From: an uncultured Bacteroides sp.
GTDB lineage: Bacteria; Bacteroidota; Bacteroidia; Bacteroidales; Bacteroidaceae
NCBI GenBank assembly: GCA_900553815.1
Contig: USEY01000048.1
Location: 1-30,051, forward strand
Direction of reading: 5' to 3'
Length of the DNA: 30,051 nucleotides
Part shown: piece by piece, positions 1 through 8,683 of the stretch
Numbering within the stretch: position 1 is the stretch's first letter
Layout of the letters: each line of letters begins with the position of its first letter
Made by a program: the position numbers and the translations under genes
The notes under the pieces: generated by a model
What the model was told of the DNA's origin: nothing
Seen by the model: the letters and a program-made list of their open reading frames with translations, nothing else
Databases searched by the model: none

Positions 1-2
1 AA

Positions 3-179
<177 letters not shown>

Positions 180-201
180 TATACAGTTACGAAATAATAA
201 T

Positions 202-241
202 AAAAAATAGGTGGTTCCCACAAGAATCGCCTATTTTTTTT
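202..241 (+). terminator. Rho-independent terminator after gapA
   Basis: An A-rich left arm (AAAAAATAGGTG) pairs with CGCCTATTTTTTT across a loop of about 11 bases, and the right arm runs into eight T residues. It sits 22 bp after the gapA stop codon. The A/T-rich stem base could also work in reverse, but no minus-strand gene ends here. Confidence 0.85.
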
Positions 242-453
242 GCACATTTGCAAGGCAATGGCATTGCTATGTTCCCACCTCTAACGAGCACTTGGCAAAG
301 ACAAACTGCAATATGGCAGAATGGATATGACAGATGCAATACCATCCGTTGTACAAGCCCATGTAGTTTGTGTATGGAATCACTTGAAAAGTCTACTCTA
401 CCTCATAAGACACTCCAACAGCAGAAACGTGAACTTATACAAAGAAAAGGAAT

Positions 454-2553
454 ATGATGCGAACCAAACTGACATTAATCTTATTATGCTTTATGACTGC
501 TATACAAGGACAAAATCCATTCTTTGAAAGCTATAATACCCCACACAATACCACGCCATTCGACCGAATCAGACCTGAACACTTTGAACCGGCCGTGCGC
601 GAAGGCATCAAACGTCAACAAGCTGAGATAGATGCCATAGTGAACAACACCGAGGCACCTACTTTCGAAAACACCATATTGCCCTATGAACAATCGGGCG
701 AATTGTTGCAACGTGCTGCCACTGTATTTGACAATCTGCTGAGTGCCGAAACAAATGACGAATTGCAGGAATTGGCCAAGACACTGATGCCGCTGATGAA
801 TGAACACGAAAACGACATCAGCCTCAACGGGGCACTCTTTGCACGCATTAAGGCGGTCTATGAGTCAATGGACCTGGCACAACTGAATGCCGAGCAACGC
901 AAACTGACAGAGAATGCCTACAGCAGCTTTGCACGAAACGGAGCCAACCTGAATGAAGCCGACCAGGCACGATACAGGGAACTGACCAATCGCCTGAGCT
1001 TGCTGACTCTGCAATTTGGAGACAATGTGCTGAAGGAAACAAATGATTACCAACTGGTATTGACCAGCCAGGAGCAACTGGCCGGACTGCCACAGAGCGT
1101 GATAGACGCAGCAGCCGAAACGGCTACTGAAAAAGGTGTCAAAGGCTGGGTATTTACACTGCAAGCCCCCAGCTATGTGCCTTTCATGACGTACGCAGCC
1201 AACCGTGACCTCCGTCAGCAACTCTACATGGCTTACAATACCAAATGTACTGACCCCAGCAAACAAACCTGCAACCTGGACATCATCAAGCAAATAGTAA
1301 ATACCCGCATGGAGATAGCACAGCTGTTGGGTTACAAAGACTATGCCTCCTATAAACTGGAAAAGCGCATGGCACAAAACAATGAAGCTGTCTATAAATT
1401 GCTTAATGATTTGCTGGAAGCCTACAAACCTGTAGCGATTAAGGAAGTGGATGAAGCACAGATACTGGCTCAGGGCGAACAAGGTGAGCACTTTGCACTG
1501 ATGCCTTGGGACTGGTCGTACTATGCACAAAAGCTGAAAGCGAAAAAATACAGCATTGACGATGAACAGATGCGGCCGTATTTTGAATTAAGCCGTGTCA
1601 AGGAAGGAGTATTCGGCTTGGCAACACGCCTGTATGGCATCACCTTCAAGAAGAATGCCCAGATACCCGTATATCATCCTGATGTGGAAGCTTTTGAGGT
1701 ATTTGATAAAAACGGGCAATTCCTAGCTGTACTCTATACTGATTTCCACCCCAGAGCGGGGAAACGTGCAGGCGCCTGGATGACTACTTACAAAGACCAG
1801 TGGATTGACCCGCAGACCGGTGAAGACAGTCGCCCTCATGCCTCCATTGTGATGAACTTTACCAAACCAACCAAAGATAAACCGGCCTTGCTGACATTCG
1901 ATGAAGTGGAAACCTTCCTGCACGAATTCGGCCATAGCCTGCACTGCATGTTATCACATACAACATACGCCAGCTTGAGCTGTACCAATGTTTATTGGGA
2001 CTTTGTGGAACTACCCTCGCAATTCATGGAAAACTTTGCCCGCGAAAAGGAATTCCTGCATACCTTTGCCCGCCACTACCAGACAGGCGAGCTTATCCCT
2101 GACGAACTGGTGGACAGACTCAAAGCTGCATCGGCTTTCAACGCCGGCTATCTGTGTTTGCGCCAGCTCAGCTTCGGACTGCTCGACATGGCATGGTACA
2201 CCCGCACCGAACCGTTCAGCAGCGACGTCAGACTCTACGAAAAACAGGCCTGGTCGAAAGCACAGGTCCTGCCCGACCTGAAAGAGACATGTATGAGCTC
2301 ACAGTTCTCACACATCTTTACGGGAGGCTATGCAGCCGGATATTATAGCTACAAATGGGCAGAAGTGCTGGATGCAGACGCTTTCTCATTATTCAAACAG
2401 AAAGGGATTTTCAATCCAGAAGTAGCCGAATCGTTCCGCAACAACATCCTTTCAAAAGGTGGAACAGAACATCCGATGACGCTATACAAGCACTTCCGTG
2501 GACAAGCCCCCACTATCGATGCACTGCTTGAAAGAGACGGAATAAAGAAATAA
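454..2553 (+). CDS. dcp: M3-family zinc metallopeptidase (peptidyl-dipeptidase Dcp-like)
   Basis: The 699-residue product belongs to the thimet oligopeptidase/Dcp family (M3). The zinc motif HEFGH lies at residues 490-494, with His490 and His494 as ligands. Glu519 in DFVELPSQ, 29 residues after the first His, is the expected third ligand and has the spacing known from E. coli Dcp. The ALMPWDWSYY segment is also typical. Unlike cytoplasmic Dcp it starts with a hydrophobic leader (MMRTKLTLILLCFMTAIQG), so it is probably exported and trims dipeptides from peptide C-termini in the periplasm. The start is the first of two adjacent ATGs, behind an AAGGA about 6 bp upstream. The 210-bp gap after the gapA terminator contains no convincing gene. 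Dcp is the usual subfamily name; oligopeptidase A-like activity cannot be excluded. Confidence 0.93.
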   Translation: MMRTKLTLILLCFMTAIQGQNPFFESYNTPHNTTPFDRIRPEHFEPAVREGIKRQQAEIDAIVNNTEAPTFENTILPYEQSGELLQRAATVFDNLLSAETNDELQELAKTLMPLMNEHENDISLNGALFARIKAVYESMDLAQLNAEQRKLTENAYSSFARNGANLNEADQARYRELTNRLSLLTLQFGDNVLKETNDYQLVLTSQEQLAGLPQSVIDAAAETATEKGVKGWVFTLQAPSYVPFMTYAANRDLRQQLYMAYNTKCTDPSKQTCNLDIIKQIVNTRMEIAQLLGYKDYASYKLEKRMAQNNEAVYKLLNDLLEAYKPVAIKEVDEAQILAQGEQGEHFALMPWDWSYYAQKLKAKKYSIDDEQMRPYFELSRVKEGVFGLATRLYGITFKKNAQIPVYHPDVEAFEVFDKNGQFLAVLYTDFHPRAGKRAGAWMTTYKDQWIDPQTGEDSRPHASIVMNFTKPTKDKPALLTFDEVETFLHEFGHSLHCMLSHTTYASLSCTNVYWDFVELPSQFMENFAREKEFLHTFARHYQTGELIPDELVDRLKAASAFNAGYLCLRQLSFGLLDMAWYTRTEPFSSDVRLYEKQAWSKAQVLPDLKETCMSSQFSHIFTGGYAAGYYSYKWAEVLDADAFSLFKQKGIFNPEVAESFRNNILSKGGTEHPMTLYKHFRGQAPTIDALLERDGIKK

Positions 2554-2614
2554 TAAAACAACTATTCAAACAATAGAACTTAACCTAAACCCAACTTTTT
2601 AAAGTACAGAATTT

Positions 2615-3124
2615 ATGAATAAGCTACTCAACAAACGTGTTTGGCAATTGCTCCTCCTCATCGTCGTGCTACCACTATTCAGCGCTTGCAACGATGAAGA
2701 TGATGTAATCAGTATCTTTACCAACAAGACATGGAAACTGAGTTTCATTGCATTAGAAGGAAGCTATGAGCAATTTGACTTCTGGCAAGGCGATGCGAAA
2801 GCACGTGAAAACAGCATGAACGCCTTGGGACAGGAAGGAAACTTCATCCTCAACTTTGAAGGATCAGACATAAATGGAAAAACTGGAGGCTCCTTCAACG
2901 GAAAAGGAATCAGTTCGAGCCCGAGCGGTGCATGGAGTGCAGACGGTAAGACACAAGAGCTCAGCATCAGCGTGGAAGGAAACCCGAATGAAAGCGACGT
3001 ATTGGGAAAAGCATTCATTACAGGACTGAAAAACGCGTTCAAATACGAAGGTGACAACAACAACCTGTTTATTTACTACAAAGAAGGACAGACTACTAAA
3101 AGAATGGGATTGAAACCTCGGTAA
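2615..3124 (+). CDS. Small lipoprotein, DUF4847/lipocalin-like
   Basis: The 169-residue protein has a classical lipoprotein leader: a basic N-terminus, a hydrophobic core and a lipobox LFSAC with Cys25. It is followed by an acidic stretch (NDEDD), which in Bacteroides often accompanies export to the outer-membrane surface. The mature part contains NKTWKLSFI and later alternating polar/hydrophobic segments rich in Gly and Ser, resembling the small beta-barrel lipoproteins catalogued as DUF4847. I recognise this family only by general resemblance. It lies 61 bp after the M3 peptidase on the same strand and may be co-transcribed with it. Its function is unknown. Confidence 0.8.
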   Translation: MNKLLNKRVWQLLLLIVVLPLFSACNDEDDVISIFTNKTWKLSFIALEGSYEQFDFWQGDAKARENSMNALGQEGNFILNFEGSDINGKTGGSFNGKGISSSPSGAWSADGKTQELSISVEGNPNESDVLGKAFITGLKNAFKYEGDNNNLFIYYKEGQTTKRMGLKPR

Positions 3125-3195
3125 ATAAAAAAGATTGCATAAATTTGAAGCGGAATATTTATAAAGAAACATAATTCAAAGAAAGGACAATCAGA

Positions 3196-3648
3196 ATGGA
3201 AGACGTGGCAGCCAGCAAAAAACGAGAAGCATTAGACAGGCGCTACATACGCATGGCAGGCATTTGGGCCGAAAACTCTTACTGCAAACGCCGCAAAGTG
3301 GGCGCCCTCATCGTAAAGGACAAAATGATAATTTCAGACGGTTATAATGGCACTCCGTCAGGATTTGAAAATGTTTGCGAAGATGAGAATAATGTTACCA
3401 AGCCATACGTGCTGCACGCGGAAGCCAATGCCATTACCAAAATAGCGCGTTCGAACAATAGCAGCGACGGTGCCACCCTGTATGTCACGGCTTCGCCCTG
3501 CATAGAATGTGCCAAACTCATTATTCAGGCCGGCATCAAACGAGTTGTCTACTCGGAAAAATACCGTCTGGAAGACGGAATTGACCTGTTGCGCCGGGCA
3601 GGAATAGAAATCATCTACTTAGAAAACATAGAAAACAAAACAGAATAG
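3196..3648 (+). CDS. dCMP/cytidine deaminase family protein (ComEB-like)
   Basis: The 150-residue protein carries the zinc-dependent deaminase signature: His74-Ala-Glu76 (zinc ligand and proton shuttle) and Pro101-Cys102-x-x-Cys105. The N-terminal half contains YCKRRKVGALIVKD and GYNGTPSGFEN, which are typical of deoxycytidylate deaminases (dCMP to dUMP, feeding dTMP synthesis) rather than tRNA or guanine deaminases. The start ATG has AAAGGA upstream. A TAAATTTG sequence at 3140-3147 resembles a Bacteroidetes -7 box but has no good -33 partner. The stop is two bases from the ATG of the next gene, so coupling with the S41 protease is likely. The exact substrate is an inference from family. Confidence 0.92.
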   Translation: MEDVAASKKREALDRRYIRMAGIWAENSYCKRRKVGALIVKDKMIISDGYNGTPSGFENVCEDENNVTKPYVLHAEANAITKIARSNNSSDGATLYVTASPCIECAKLIIQAGIKRVVYSEKYRLEDGIDLLRRAGIEIIYLENIENKTE

Positions 3649-3650
3649 AC

Positions 3651-5393
3651 ATGAGTACAAGCAATTCATCCCGCTTCACGCCACTTGTTATTGCTGTCAG
3701 CGTAGTAGTGGGCATCCTTATCGGAACATTCTATGCCAAGCACTACGGTGGGAACCGATTGGGTATCATCAATGGCTCGTCGAATAAGCTGAATGCGCTG
3801 CTGCGTGTCATCGACGACCAATATGTGGACACTGTAAACATGACGGATTTGGTAGAGAAAGCCATGCCACAAATCCTGGCTGAACTAGACCCGCACTCGG
3901 TGTACATTCCGGCACAGAATCTGGAAGAAGTAAACTCCGAGCTGGAAGGAAGTTTCAGCGGTATCGGTGTACAGTTTACCATACAGGAAGATACCATACA
4001 CGTGAACAGTGTCATTAAAGGCGGACCTTCTGAAAAGGTCGGCATGATGGCCGGTGACCGCATTGTCATGGTAAACGACAGTCTGTTCGTAGGCAAAGGA
4101 CTGACTAATGAAAAAGCCATGCGCAACCTGAAAGGACCGAAAGGAAGCCAAGTGAAACTGGGAGTGAAGCGAAACGGAGAGAAAGACTTGCTGGACTTCA
4201 CCATCACCCGTGGAGACATTCCGCAGAACACGGTAGATGCGGCCTACATGCTCAACGATAAGTTCGGCTACGTACAAGTCAGCAAGTTTGGCCGTACTAC
4301 TCATGTAGAATTGCTTAATGCATTGGCCATGCTCAATCATCAGGGATGCGAAGGTCTTATCATAGACTTGCGCGAAAATACCGGAGGATACATGGAAGCT
4401 GCTACCCGCATGGTCAATGAGTTCTTGCCCGAAGGTAAACTGATAGTCTACACCGAAGGACGTAAATATCCGCGCATGGAAGAATATGCCAACGGTACCG
4501 GCAGCTGCCAGAACATGCCGCTGATAGTATTGGTAGATGAAGGCTCGGCATCGGCCAGTGAGATTTTTGCAGGTGCCATACAAGATAATGACCGGGGTAC
4601 GATTGTAGGACGCCGCTCTTTTGGAAAGGGCTTGGTACAACAACCCATTGATTTCAGCGACGGTTCGGCCATCCGCCTGACCATTGCCCGGTATTACACA
4701 CCATCGGGACGCTGCATACAACGCCCATACGAAAACGGCAAAGACTCCAAATATGAAATGGACTGGATAAACCGCTATGAGCATGGGGAATTCTTCTCGA
4801 AAGACAGCATCAAGATGAATGAAGACTTGCGCTACTCTACTAACTTAGGACGACCCGTGTACGGTGGTGGAGGCATCATGCCCGATGTTTTTGTTCCTCA
4901 GGATACAACGGGAGTGACTTCTTACCTAATCGATGTAAGTAATCGCGGTCTGCTCATTCAGTTCAGCTTCCGCTATACTGACCAGAACAGGCAGAAGATG
5001 CTGAAATATGAAGATGAAGAAAGCCTCAACAAATACTTGTTGCGCCAAGGTATTGTAGACCAGTTTATACGTTTTGCTGACAGTAAGGGTATCAAACGCC
5101 GCAACCTGCTGATTCAGAAATCGCATAAGTTGCTTGAAAAATACCTCTGCGGAAATATCATCTACAACATGCTGGGCAGGGAGCAATACATACGTTACCT
5201 CAACCACGACGATGAAGCCGTGAAGAAAGCCCTCGACATACTGGAACGAGGCGAAGCTTTCCCCAAAGCACCGGAAGCTACAGCCCCGACAGAGAAAAGA
5301 AAAAACAATGGAAAAGAAAAAAGAACTGCGCAGACGTATGGCTTCATTAAAGAAGACCCTGCCGAAATCTACCGCGTTGCAGCTGTCTGCTGA
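3651..5393 (+). CDS. ctpA: S41-family C-terminal processing protease (CtpA-like)
   Basis: The 580-residue protein has an N-terminal membrane anchor (about residues 10-29), a PDZ domain (about 85-170, containing GSFSGIGVQF and GPSEKVGMMAGD) and the S41 catalytic domain. The motif GSASASE is at 298-304. By alignment with known processing proteases Ser301 is the nucleophile and Lys326 in RSFGKG the general base, 25 residues later as expected. The protein should act in the periplasm, cleaving envelope proteins near their C-termini. The last 28 codons overlap the next gene for 86 bp in a different frame, and the encoded tail is Lys-rich with no recognisable feature. That overlap is long for a bacterial operon and is flagged separately. 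Confidence 0.94.
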   Translation: MSTSNSSRFTPLVIAVSVVVGILIGTFYAKHYGGNRLGIINGSSNKLNALLRVIDDQYVDTVNMTDLVEKAMPQILAELDPHSVYIPAQNLEEVNSELEGSFSGIGVQFTIQEDTIHVNSVIKGGPSEKVGMMAGDRIVMVNDSLFVGKGLTNEKAMRNLKGPKGSQVKLGVKRNGEKDLLDFTITRGDIPQNTVDAAYMLNDKFGYVQVSKFGRTTHVELLNALAMLNHQGCEGLIIDLRENTGGYMEAATRMVNEFLPEGKLIVYTEGRKYPRMEEYANGTGSCQNMPLIVLVDEGSASASEIFAGAIQDNDRGTIVGRRSFGKGLVQQPIDFSDGSAIRLTIARYYTPSGRCIQRPYENGKDSKYEMDWINRYEHGEFFSKDSIKMNEDLRYSTNLGRPVYGGGGIMPDVFVPQDTTGVTSYLIDVSNRGLLIQFSFRYTDQNRQKMLKYEDEESLNKYLLRQGIVDQFIRFADSKGIKRRNLLIQKSHKLLEKYLCGNIIYNMLGREQYIRYLNHDDEAVKKALDILERGEAFPKAPEATAPTEKRKNNGKEKRTAQTYGFIKEDPAEIYRVAAVC

Positions 5394-5844
5394 AATAATT
5401 GCCGCCCTCGAAGCCCATCCGGCTTTCAGGGCGGCAAATGTTGTATTACTCTACCATTCACTGCCCGATGAAGTGAATACCCACGAATGTCTGCAGCGAT
5501 GGAGTAAGCAGAAATGCATCCTGCTGCCTGTCGTAATAGGAAACGACCTGGAGCTGCGCCGCTACACGGGGCCGGAAGGCCTGACCGTCGGTGCATACGG
5601 CATCGAGGAGCCTGTTGGAGAAGCCTTCACAGACTATGAAAAGATAGACTTCATTGCCGTGCCCGGTGTGGCATTCGACCGGGCGAGGAATCGGCTGGGA
5701 CGTGGCAAGGGATATTACGACCGCCTGTTGCCACGCATACCGCAAGCATACAAAGCCGGAATCTGCTTTCCCTTTCAATTAGTCAACGAAGTGCCGGCAG
5801 AGCCTTTCGACATCTGCATGGACGAAATAATAACAAAACAATGA
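5308..5844 (+). CDS. 5-formyltetrahydrofolate cyclo-ligase
   Basis: The 178-residue protein has the family hallmarks: a basic start (MEKKKELRRRMASLKK), the ATP/folate segment FIAVPGVAFD and the motif NRLGRGKGYYDRLL near the C-terminus. It converts 5-formyl-THF to 5,10-methenyl-THF using ATP in the cytoplasm. The length is normal for the family, so the start inside the preceding protease gene is credible. The stop overlaps the next gene as ATGA, which points to translational coupling along the operon. Confidence 0.94.
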   Translation: MEKKKELRRRMASLKKTLPKSTALQLSAEIIAALEAHPAFRAANVVLLYHSLPDEVNTHECLQRWSKQKCILLPVVIGNDLELRRYTGPEGLTVGAYGIEEPVGEAFTDYEKIDFIAVPGVAFDRARNRLGRGKGYYDRLLPRIPQAYKAGICFPFQLVNEVPAEPFDICMDEIITKQ

Positions 5845-6629
5845 AAACAAACTATCACACTCACACTGCCCGTTGTATGCATGCCAACGGCAGTGACGAA
5901 GATTTTGTATTAAGCGCCATCAAAGGCGGTTTCCAATTACTGGGATTCTCAGACCACACGCCTTGGAAATACCGCACTGACTACGTGGCCGACATGCGCA
6001 TGCTACCCGACGAACTGCCCGAATACGTAGACAGCATCAGCTCGCTACGCGACAAATACAAAGACCAGATTGACATCAAGATTGGCTTGGAATGTGAGTA
6101 CTTCCCCGACTACATGCCCTGGCTGAAAGAGCAGATAAAGAAATACAAGCTTGACTACGTCCTCTTTGGCAACCACCACTACCATACGGATGAAAAGTTC
6201 CCTTACTTCGGCCATCATACAGATAGCCGCGACATGCTGGACTTGTATGAAGAAAGTGCCATAGAAGGTATGGAAAGCGGTGTGTTCTGTTGCCTGGCGC
6301 ATCCCGACCTCTTCATGAGGTCTTATCCGCGCTTTGACCACCACTGTACACACATCAGCCGGCACATTTGCCGTGCAGCCGTCAGACTCAATATTCCACT
6401 GGAATACAATCTGGGATATGTAGCCTACAACGAAGCACACGGACTATCTTCTTATCCCTGCCCCGAATTCTGGCACATAGCCGCCAACGAAGGCTGCACA
6501 GCCATCATCGGAATGGATGCCCACAACCACTTGGACCTGGAAAGTTCCGTCTACTACAACCGCGCTGTAGAAGAGTTGAAAGCACTGGGCATAAAAAGAA
6601 CGGATGAGTTGAAGATGATTCAACACTAA
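5841..6629 (+). CDS. PHP-domain phosphatase (histidinol-phosphatase HisJ-like)
   Basis: The 262-residue protein starts with the PHP metal-binding motif NYHTHTARCMH (His6 and His8). It continues with GFSDHTPW, a GLECEYFPDY block and FGNHHYH, and ends with GMDAHNH. These conserved His and Asp residues form the trinuclear metal site of PHP phosphoesterases. The closest familiar subfamily is HisK/HisJ-type histidinol-phosphatase, but no other his genes are nearby, so a different phosphomonoester substrate is possible. It overlaps the cyclo-ligase stop by four bases and is the last gene before the terminator. Confidence 0.88.
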   Translation: MKTNYHTHTARCMHANGSDEDFVLSAIKGGFQLLGFSDHTPWKYRTDYVADMRMLPDELPEYVDSISSLRDKYKDQIDIKIGLECEYFPDYMPWLKEQIKKYKLDYVLFGNHHYHTDEKFPYFGHHTDSRDMLDLYEESAIEGMESGVFCCLAHPDLFMRSYPRFDHHCTHISRHICRAAVRLNIPLEYNLGYVAYNEAHGLSSYPCPEFWHIAANEGCTAIIGMDAHNHLDLESSVYYNRAVEELKALGIKRTDELKMIQH

Positions 6630-6654
6630 ATACAGCAAGTCCACTTCACATAAG

Positions 6655-6703
6655 AAAAAGCCTTGATAACCGTCTGTCTGCATACCGGGTCATCAAGGCT
6701 TTT
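6655..6703. terminator. Bidirectional terminator between the PHP gene and the recF cluster
   Basis: AAAAAGCCTTGAT (6655-6667) pairs with ATCAAGGCTTTT (6692-6703). The stem has A-runs on one side and T-runs on the other, so it can terminate both the plus-strand operon (stop at 6629) and the minus-strand recF-DUF721 operon (stop at 6730). Confidence 0.88.
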
Positions 6704-6729
6704 CTATTGGAAAGTTATCAATATGTTCC

Positions 6730-7020
6730 TTATCTGAATACAATATTCGTAATGACCTGCGCACCGACATGAGCGTTCAGGTTGCGCACCAACAAGTCGC
6801 GCCCCATCATAAGCTCTTGCCTCAATGCCGCAGAAGTGAGATGCACATAGAGCACCTGATTTCTGATATACAAATCGCGTGTGTACGAAGCAATGGTCGG
6901 CCCCAACACCTCAGTCCACGAATTGATAAGCCTCCGCTCATTCAGCGGAGTTTCCAGAGATTCTTGCCGCAGAAAACTCTGAATCAGTTTTCCTATCTGC
7001 TCAGCATCGTTTCTTTTCAT
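6730..7020 (-). CDS. DUF721 / DciA-like helicase-loader family protein
   Basis: The 96-residue protein matches the DUF721 core: an N-terminal helix with IGKLIQSFL, a Trp-containing segment (NSWTEVLGPTIASYT) and the conserved strand pattern ending LYVHLTSAALRQELMM. DUF721 proteins include DciA, which loads or assists the replicative helicase DnaB in bacteria lacking DnaC/DnaI. Position 56 bp downstream of recF on the same strand supports a DNA-replication role. The helicase-loading function here is inferred from family and context. Confidence 0.85.
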   Translation of the reverse strand: MKRNDAEQIGKLIQSFLRQESLETPLNERRLINSWTEVLGPTIASYTRDLYIRNQVLYVHLTSAALRQELMMGRDLLVRNLNAHVGAQVITNIVFR

Positions 7021-7076
7021 CTGCCAATCAATTATTCATAGTAAACATCCCATTTCATCTGCACAAGCCAAGGCCA

Positions 7077-8192
7077 TCATTCACCCCTGAATTCATCCAT
7101 CACTTCTACACTACCCTTCTCTACCCTGAATATCTTATAGTCACCTCCCACCTTGTGCAAGATGCGGTCCAGGTGTTCCCGGTTGGTATCTGTTATGAAT
7201 ATCTGTCCAAAGCTATCGCCGGCCACCAACTTGATAATCTGCTCCATGCGCAGTGCATCGAGTTTGTCAAAAATATCATCGAGCAACAACAACGGCTCGG
7301 TACTACCCGTTCGCTTCAGAAAATCAAACTGAGCCAGCTTCAAGGCAATCAGATAGGTTTTGTTCTGTCCCTGCGAACCTTCACGCTTGATAGGAAAATC
7401 GCCCAGCACCATATTCAACTCATCCTTGTGTACCCCTTTCAGTGAGAAACCCATAATCTTGTCGCGCTCACGGCTCTCCTTCAACAGTTCTCTCAACGAA
7501 GCTCCGCGTGCATGCGACTCATACGTCAAAGCAACCTTTTCCTTATCCTCTGATATAAAAGAGTAGAATGACTGAAAAATAGGGATAAACTCCTGGATGA
7601 ACTGTTCGCGCTTATGAAAAACCACCTCGCCTGTCTGTGCCATGATATCTTCCAACACATCGAACAGAGCACCCTCCACCGGTTGTTCGCTCTTGAGCAA
7701 CGTGTTGCGCTGCTGCATGGCCTTGTTGTAGCGAATGAGTGCATTCAAATACTCCTTGTCATATTGCGAAATCACCACATCCATAAAGCGCCTCCGTTCT
7801 TCACTGCCACCGGCAATAAGAACCGAGTCGGCAGGCGACACCATGACCAAGGGAAGAAAGCCAATGTGGTCCGACAAGCGGGTATATTCCTTCTTATTGC
7901 GCTTGAACAGCTTCTTCTGTCGCCGCTTCATGCCACAGTAAATGGTTTCGGGCGTACCGTCTGCCGCCTCATAGAAACCTTGGATGACAAAGAAGTCGGC
8001 CTCGTGCCTGATGTTTTGCGAATCGACCGGATTACCTGCACTCTTGCAGAAAGACAGGAAATAAACCGCATCCAGCAAGTTGGTCTTTCCCATGCCGTTC
8101 TGTCCGAAGAAACAGTTCAGTTTGGGCGAGAAATCCAACTCGGCCTGCTCTATATTCTTATAGTTCAAAATAGAAATCTTCTTTAATATCAT
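7077..8192 (-). CDS. recF: DNA replication/repair protein RecF
   Basis: The 371-residue SMC-like ATPase has Walker A at residues 30-37 (GQNGMGKT), a signature-like segment REGSQGQNKTYLIALKLAQ and Walker B LLLLDDIFDKLD. RecF loads RecA at gaps through RecOR. I place the start at the ATG 8192-8190 (MILKKISILNYKN), which gives the normal family length. An upstream in-frame ATG at 8252 would add 20 atypical residues and would begin upstream of a good -7 promoter box at 8218-8226. The gene is the first of a two-gene minus-strand operon with the DciA-like gene. Confidence 0.95.
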   Translation of the reverse strand: MILKKISILNYKNIEQAELDFSPKLNCFFGQNGMGKTNLLDAVYFLSFCKSAGNPVDSQNIRHEADFFVIQGFYEAADGTPETIYCGMKRRQKKLFKRNKKEYTRLSDHIGFLPLVMVSPADSVLIAGGSEERRRFMDVVISQYDKEYLNALIRYNKAMQQRNTLLKSEQPVEGALFDVLEDIMAQTGEVVFHKREQFIQEFIPIFQSFYSFISEDKEKVALTYESHARGASLRELLKESRERDKIMGFSLKGVHKDELNMVLGDFPIKREGSQGQNKTYLIALKLAQFDFLKRTGSTEPLLLLDDIFDKLDALRMEQIIKLVAGDSFGQIFITDTNREHLDRILHKVGGDYKIFRVEKGSVEVMDEFRGE

Positions 8193-8217
8193 GCTAGATA
8201 CAGATGTAAGTTTGCAT

Positions 8218-8249
8218 GCAAAAGTACACAGAAAATCCGGCTTATAAAC
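8218..8249 (-). promoter_or_regulatory. Probable Bacteroidetes-type promoter for recF
   Basis: On the minus strand TACTTTTGC (8226-8218) matches the -7 consensus TAnnTTTG plus the preferred following pyrimidine. The region 19 bp upstream reads GTTT, a partial match to the -33 TTTG. Transcription would start about 15-20 bp before the recF ATG chosen here, which decides between the two candidate starts. Confidence 0.55.
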
Positions 8250-8436
8250 CATTTAAACAAGAATTATCACAGACCCGCTACACAGCCCTACCTATCCTGT
8301 ACCATGACGTCCGACTGCAAGGAACTATCATCTCCTGATATCGGAGGCGACCCTACACTTTTGGAAGCATAAAATAGCAAACAAACGTATATTTGCGCTA
8401 AAGCATGTTATAAAACATCGAATTTAAGTTGCAAAG

Positions 8437-8467
8437 TTTGCAGATTTCCCAAGAGTCCGTATCTTTG
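8437..8467 (+). promoter_or_regulatory. Near-perfect promoter of the small RNA
   Basis: TTTG (8437-8440), exactly 19 bp, then TATCTTTG (8460-8467) followed by C. This is a full match to the primary sigma-factor promoter of Bacteroidetes (TTTG-N19/20-TAnnTTTG) and the best such match in the window. The -33 box overlaps a GCAAAGTTTGC palindrome (8431-8441). Confidence 0.8.
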
Positions 8468-8471
8468 CAAT

Positions 8472-8535
8472 GTGTTTTTCATAGTATTAGATTTAAGGTT
8501 AACAAAGGTTGGAGTACAGCGGTACTCCTTTTTTT
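8472..8535 (+). ncRNA. Small non-coding RNA, candidate Bacteroidales-1 type
   Basis: A consensus promoter ends at 8467 and an ideal intrinsic terminator lies at 8511-8535, with about 40 bases between and no plausible reading frame. The transcript would be roughly 60-65 nt, from about 8472. Its body contains GTATTAGATTTAAGGTTAAC, which I recall from intergenic regions of many Bacteroides genomes next to this kind of promoter and terminator. This organisation (Bacteroidetes promoter, short conserved body, terminator) is that of the Bacteroidales-1 RNA motif, but the assignment is from memory and was not tested. The RNA is isolated between recF (divergent) and the distant nuclease gene, so it is probably a free-standing sRNA. 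Confidence 0.7.
8511..8535 (+). terminator. Intrinsic terminator of the small RNA
   Basis: GGAGTAC (8511-8517) and GTACTCC (8522-8528) form a perfect 7-bp stem with an AGCG loop, followed directly by seven T residues (8529-8535). Confidence 0.9.
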
Positions 8536-8683
8536 ATGCCCATACGTCAAATACAACTGTTGTTGCGATACACAAATGAAATCGGAGTAATATAATCTCA
8601 ATAAAAATATCCACAGTATTTTATACTTCTAAAGAGAACATTCAGAGGCGGCAGATAATTCCCATTCACAAGCAACATAATAG

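Noticed and set aside
248..457. Short open frame between the gapA terminator and the M3 peptidase gene
   Set aside because: Composition is not protein-like, it overlaps the peptidase start, and no ribosome-binding site or motif is seen.
8193..8252. Upstream extension of recF
   Set aside because: The added 20 residues do not resemble RecF, and a promoter -7 box lies between the two starts.
8388..8396. TATATTTGC, a second -7-like box before the small RNA
   Set aside because: The nearest TTTG is 24 bp away instead of 19-20, whereas the box at 8460 has a perfect partner.
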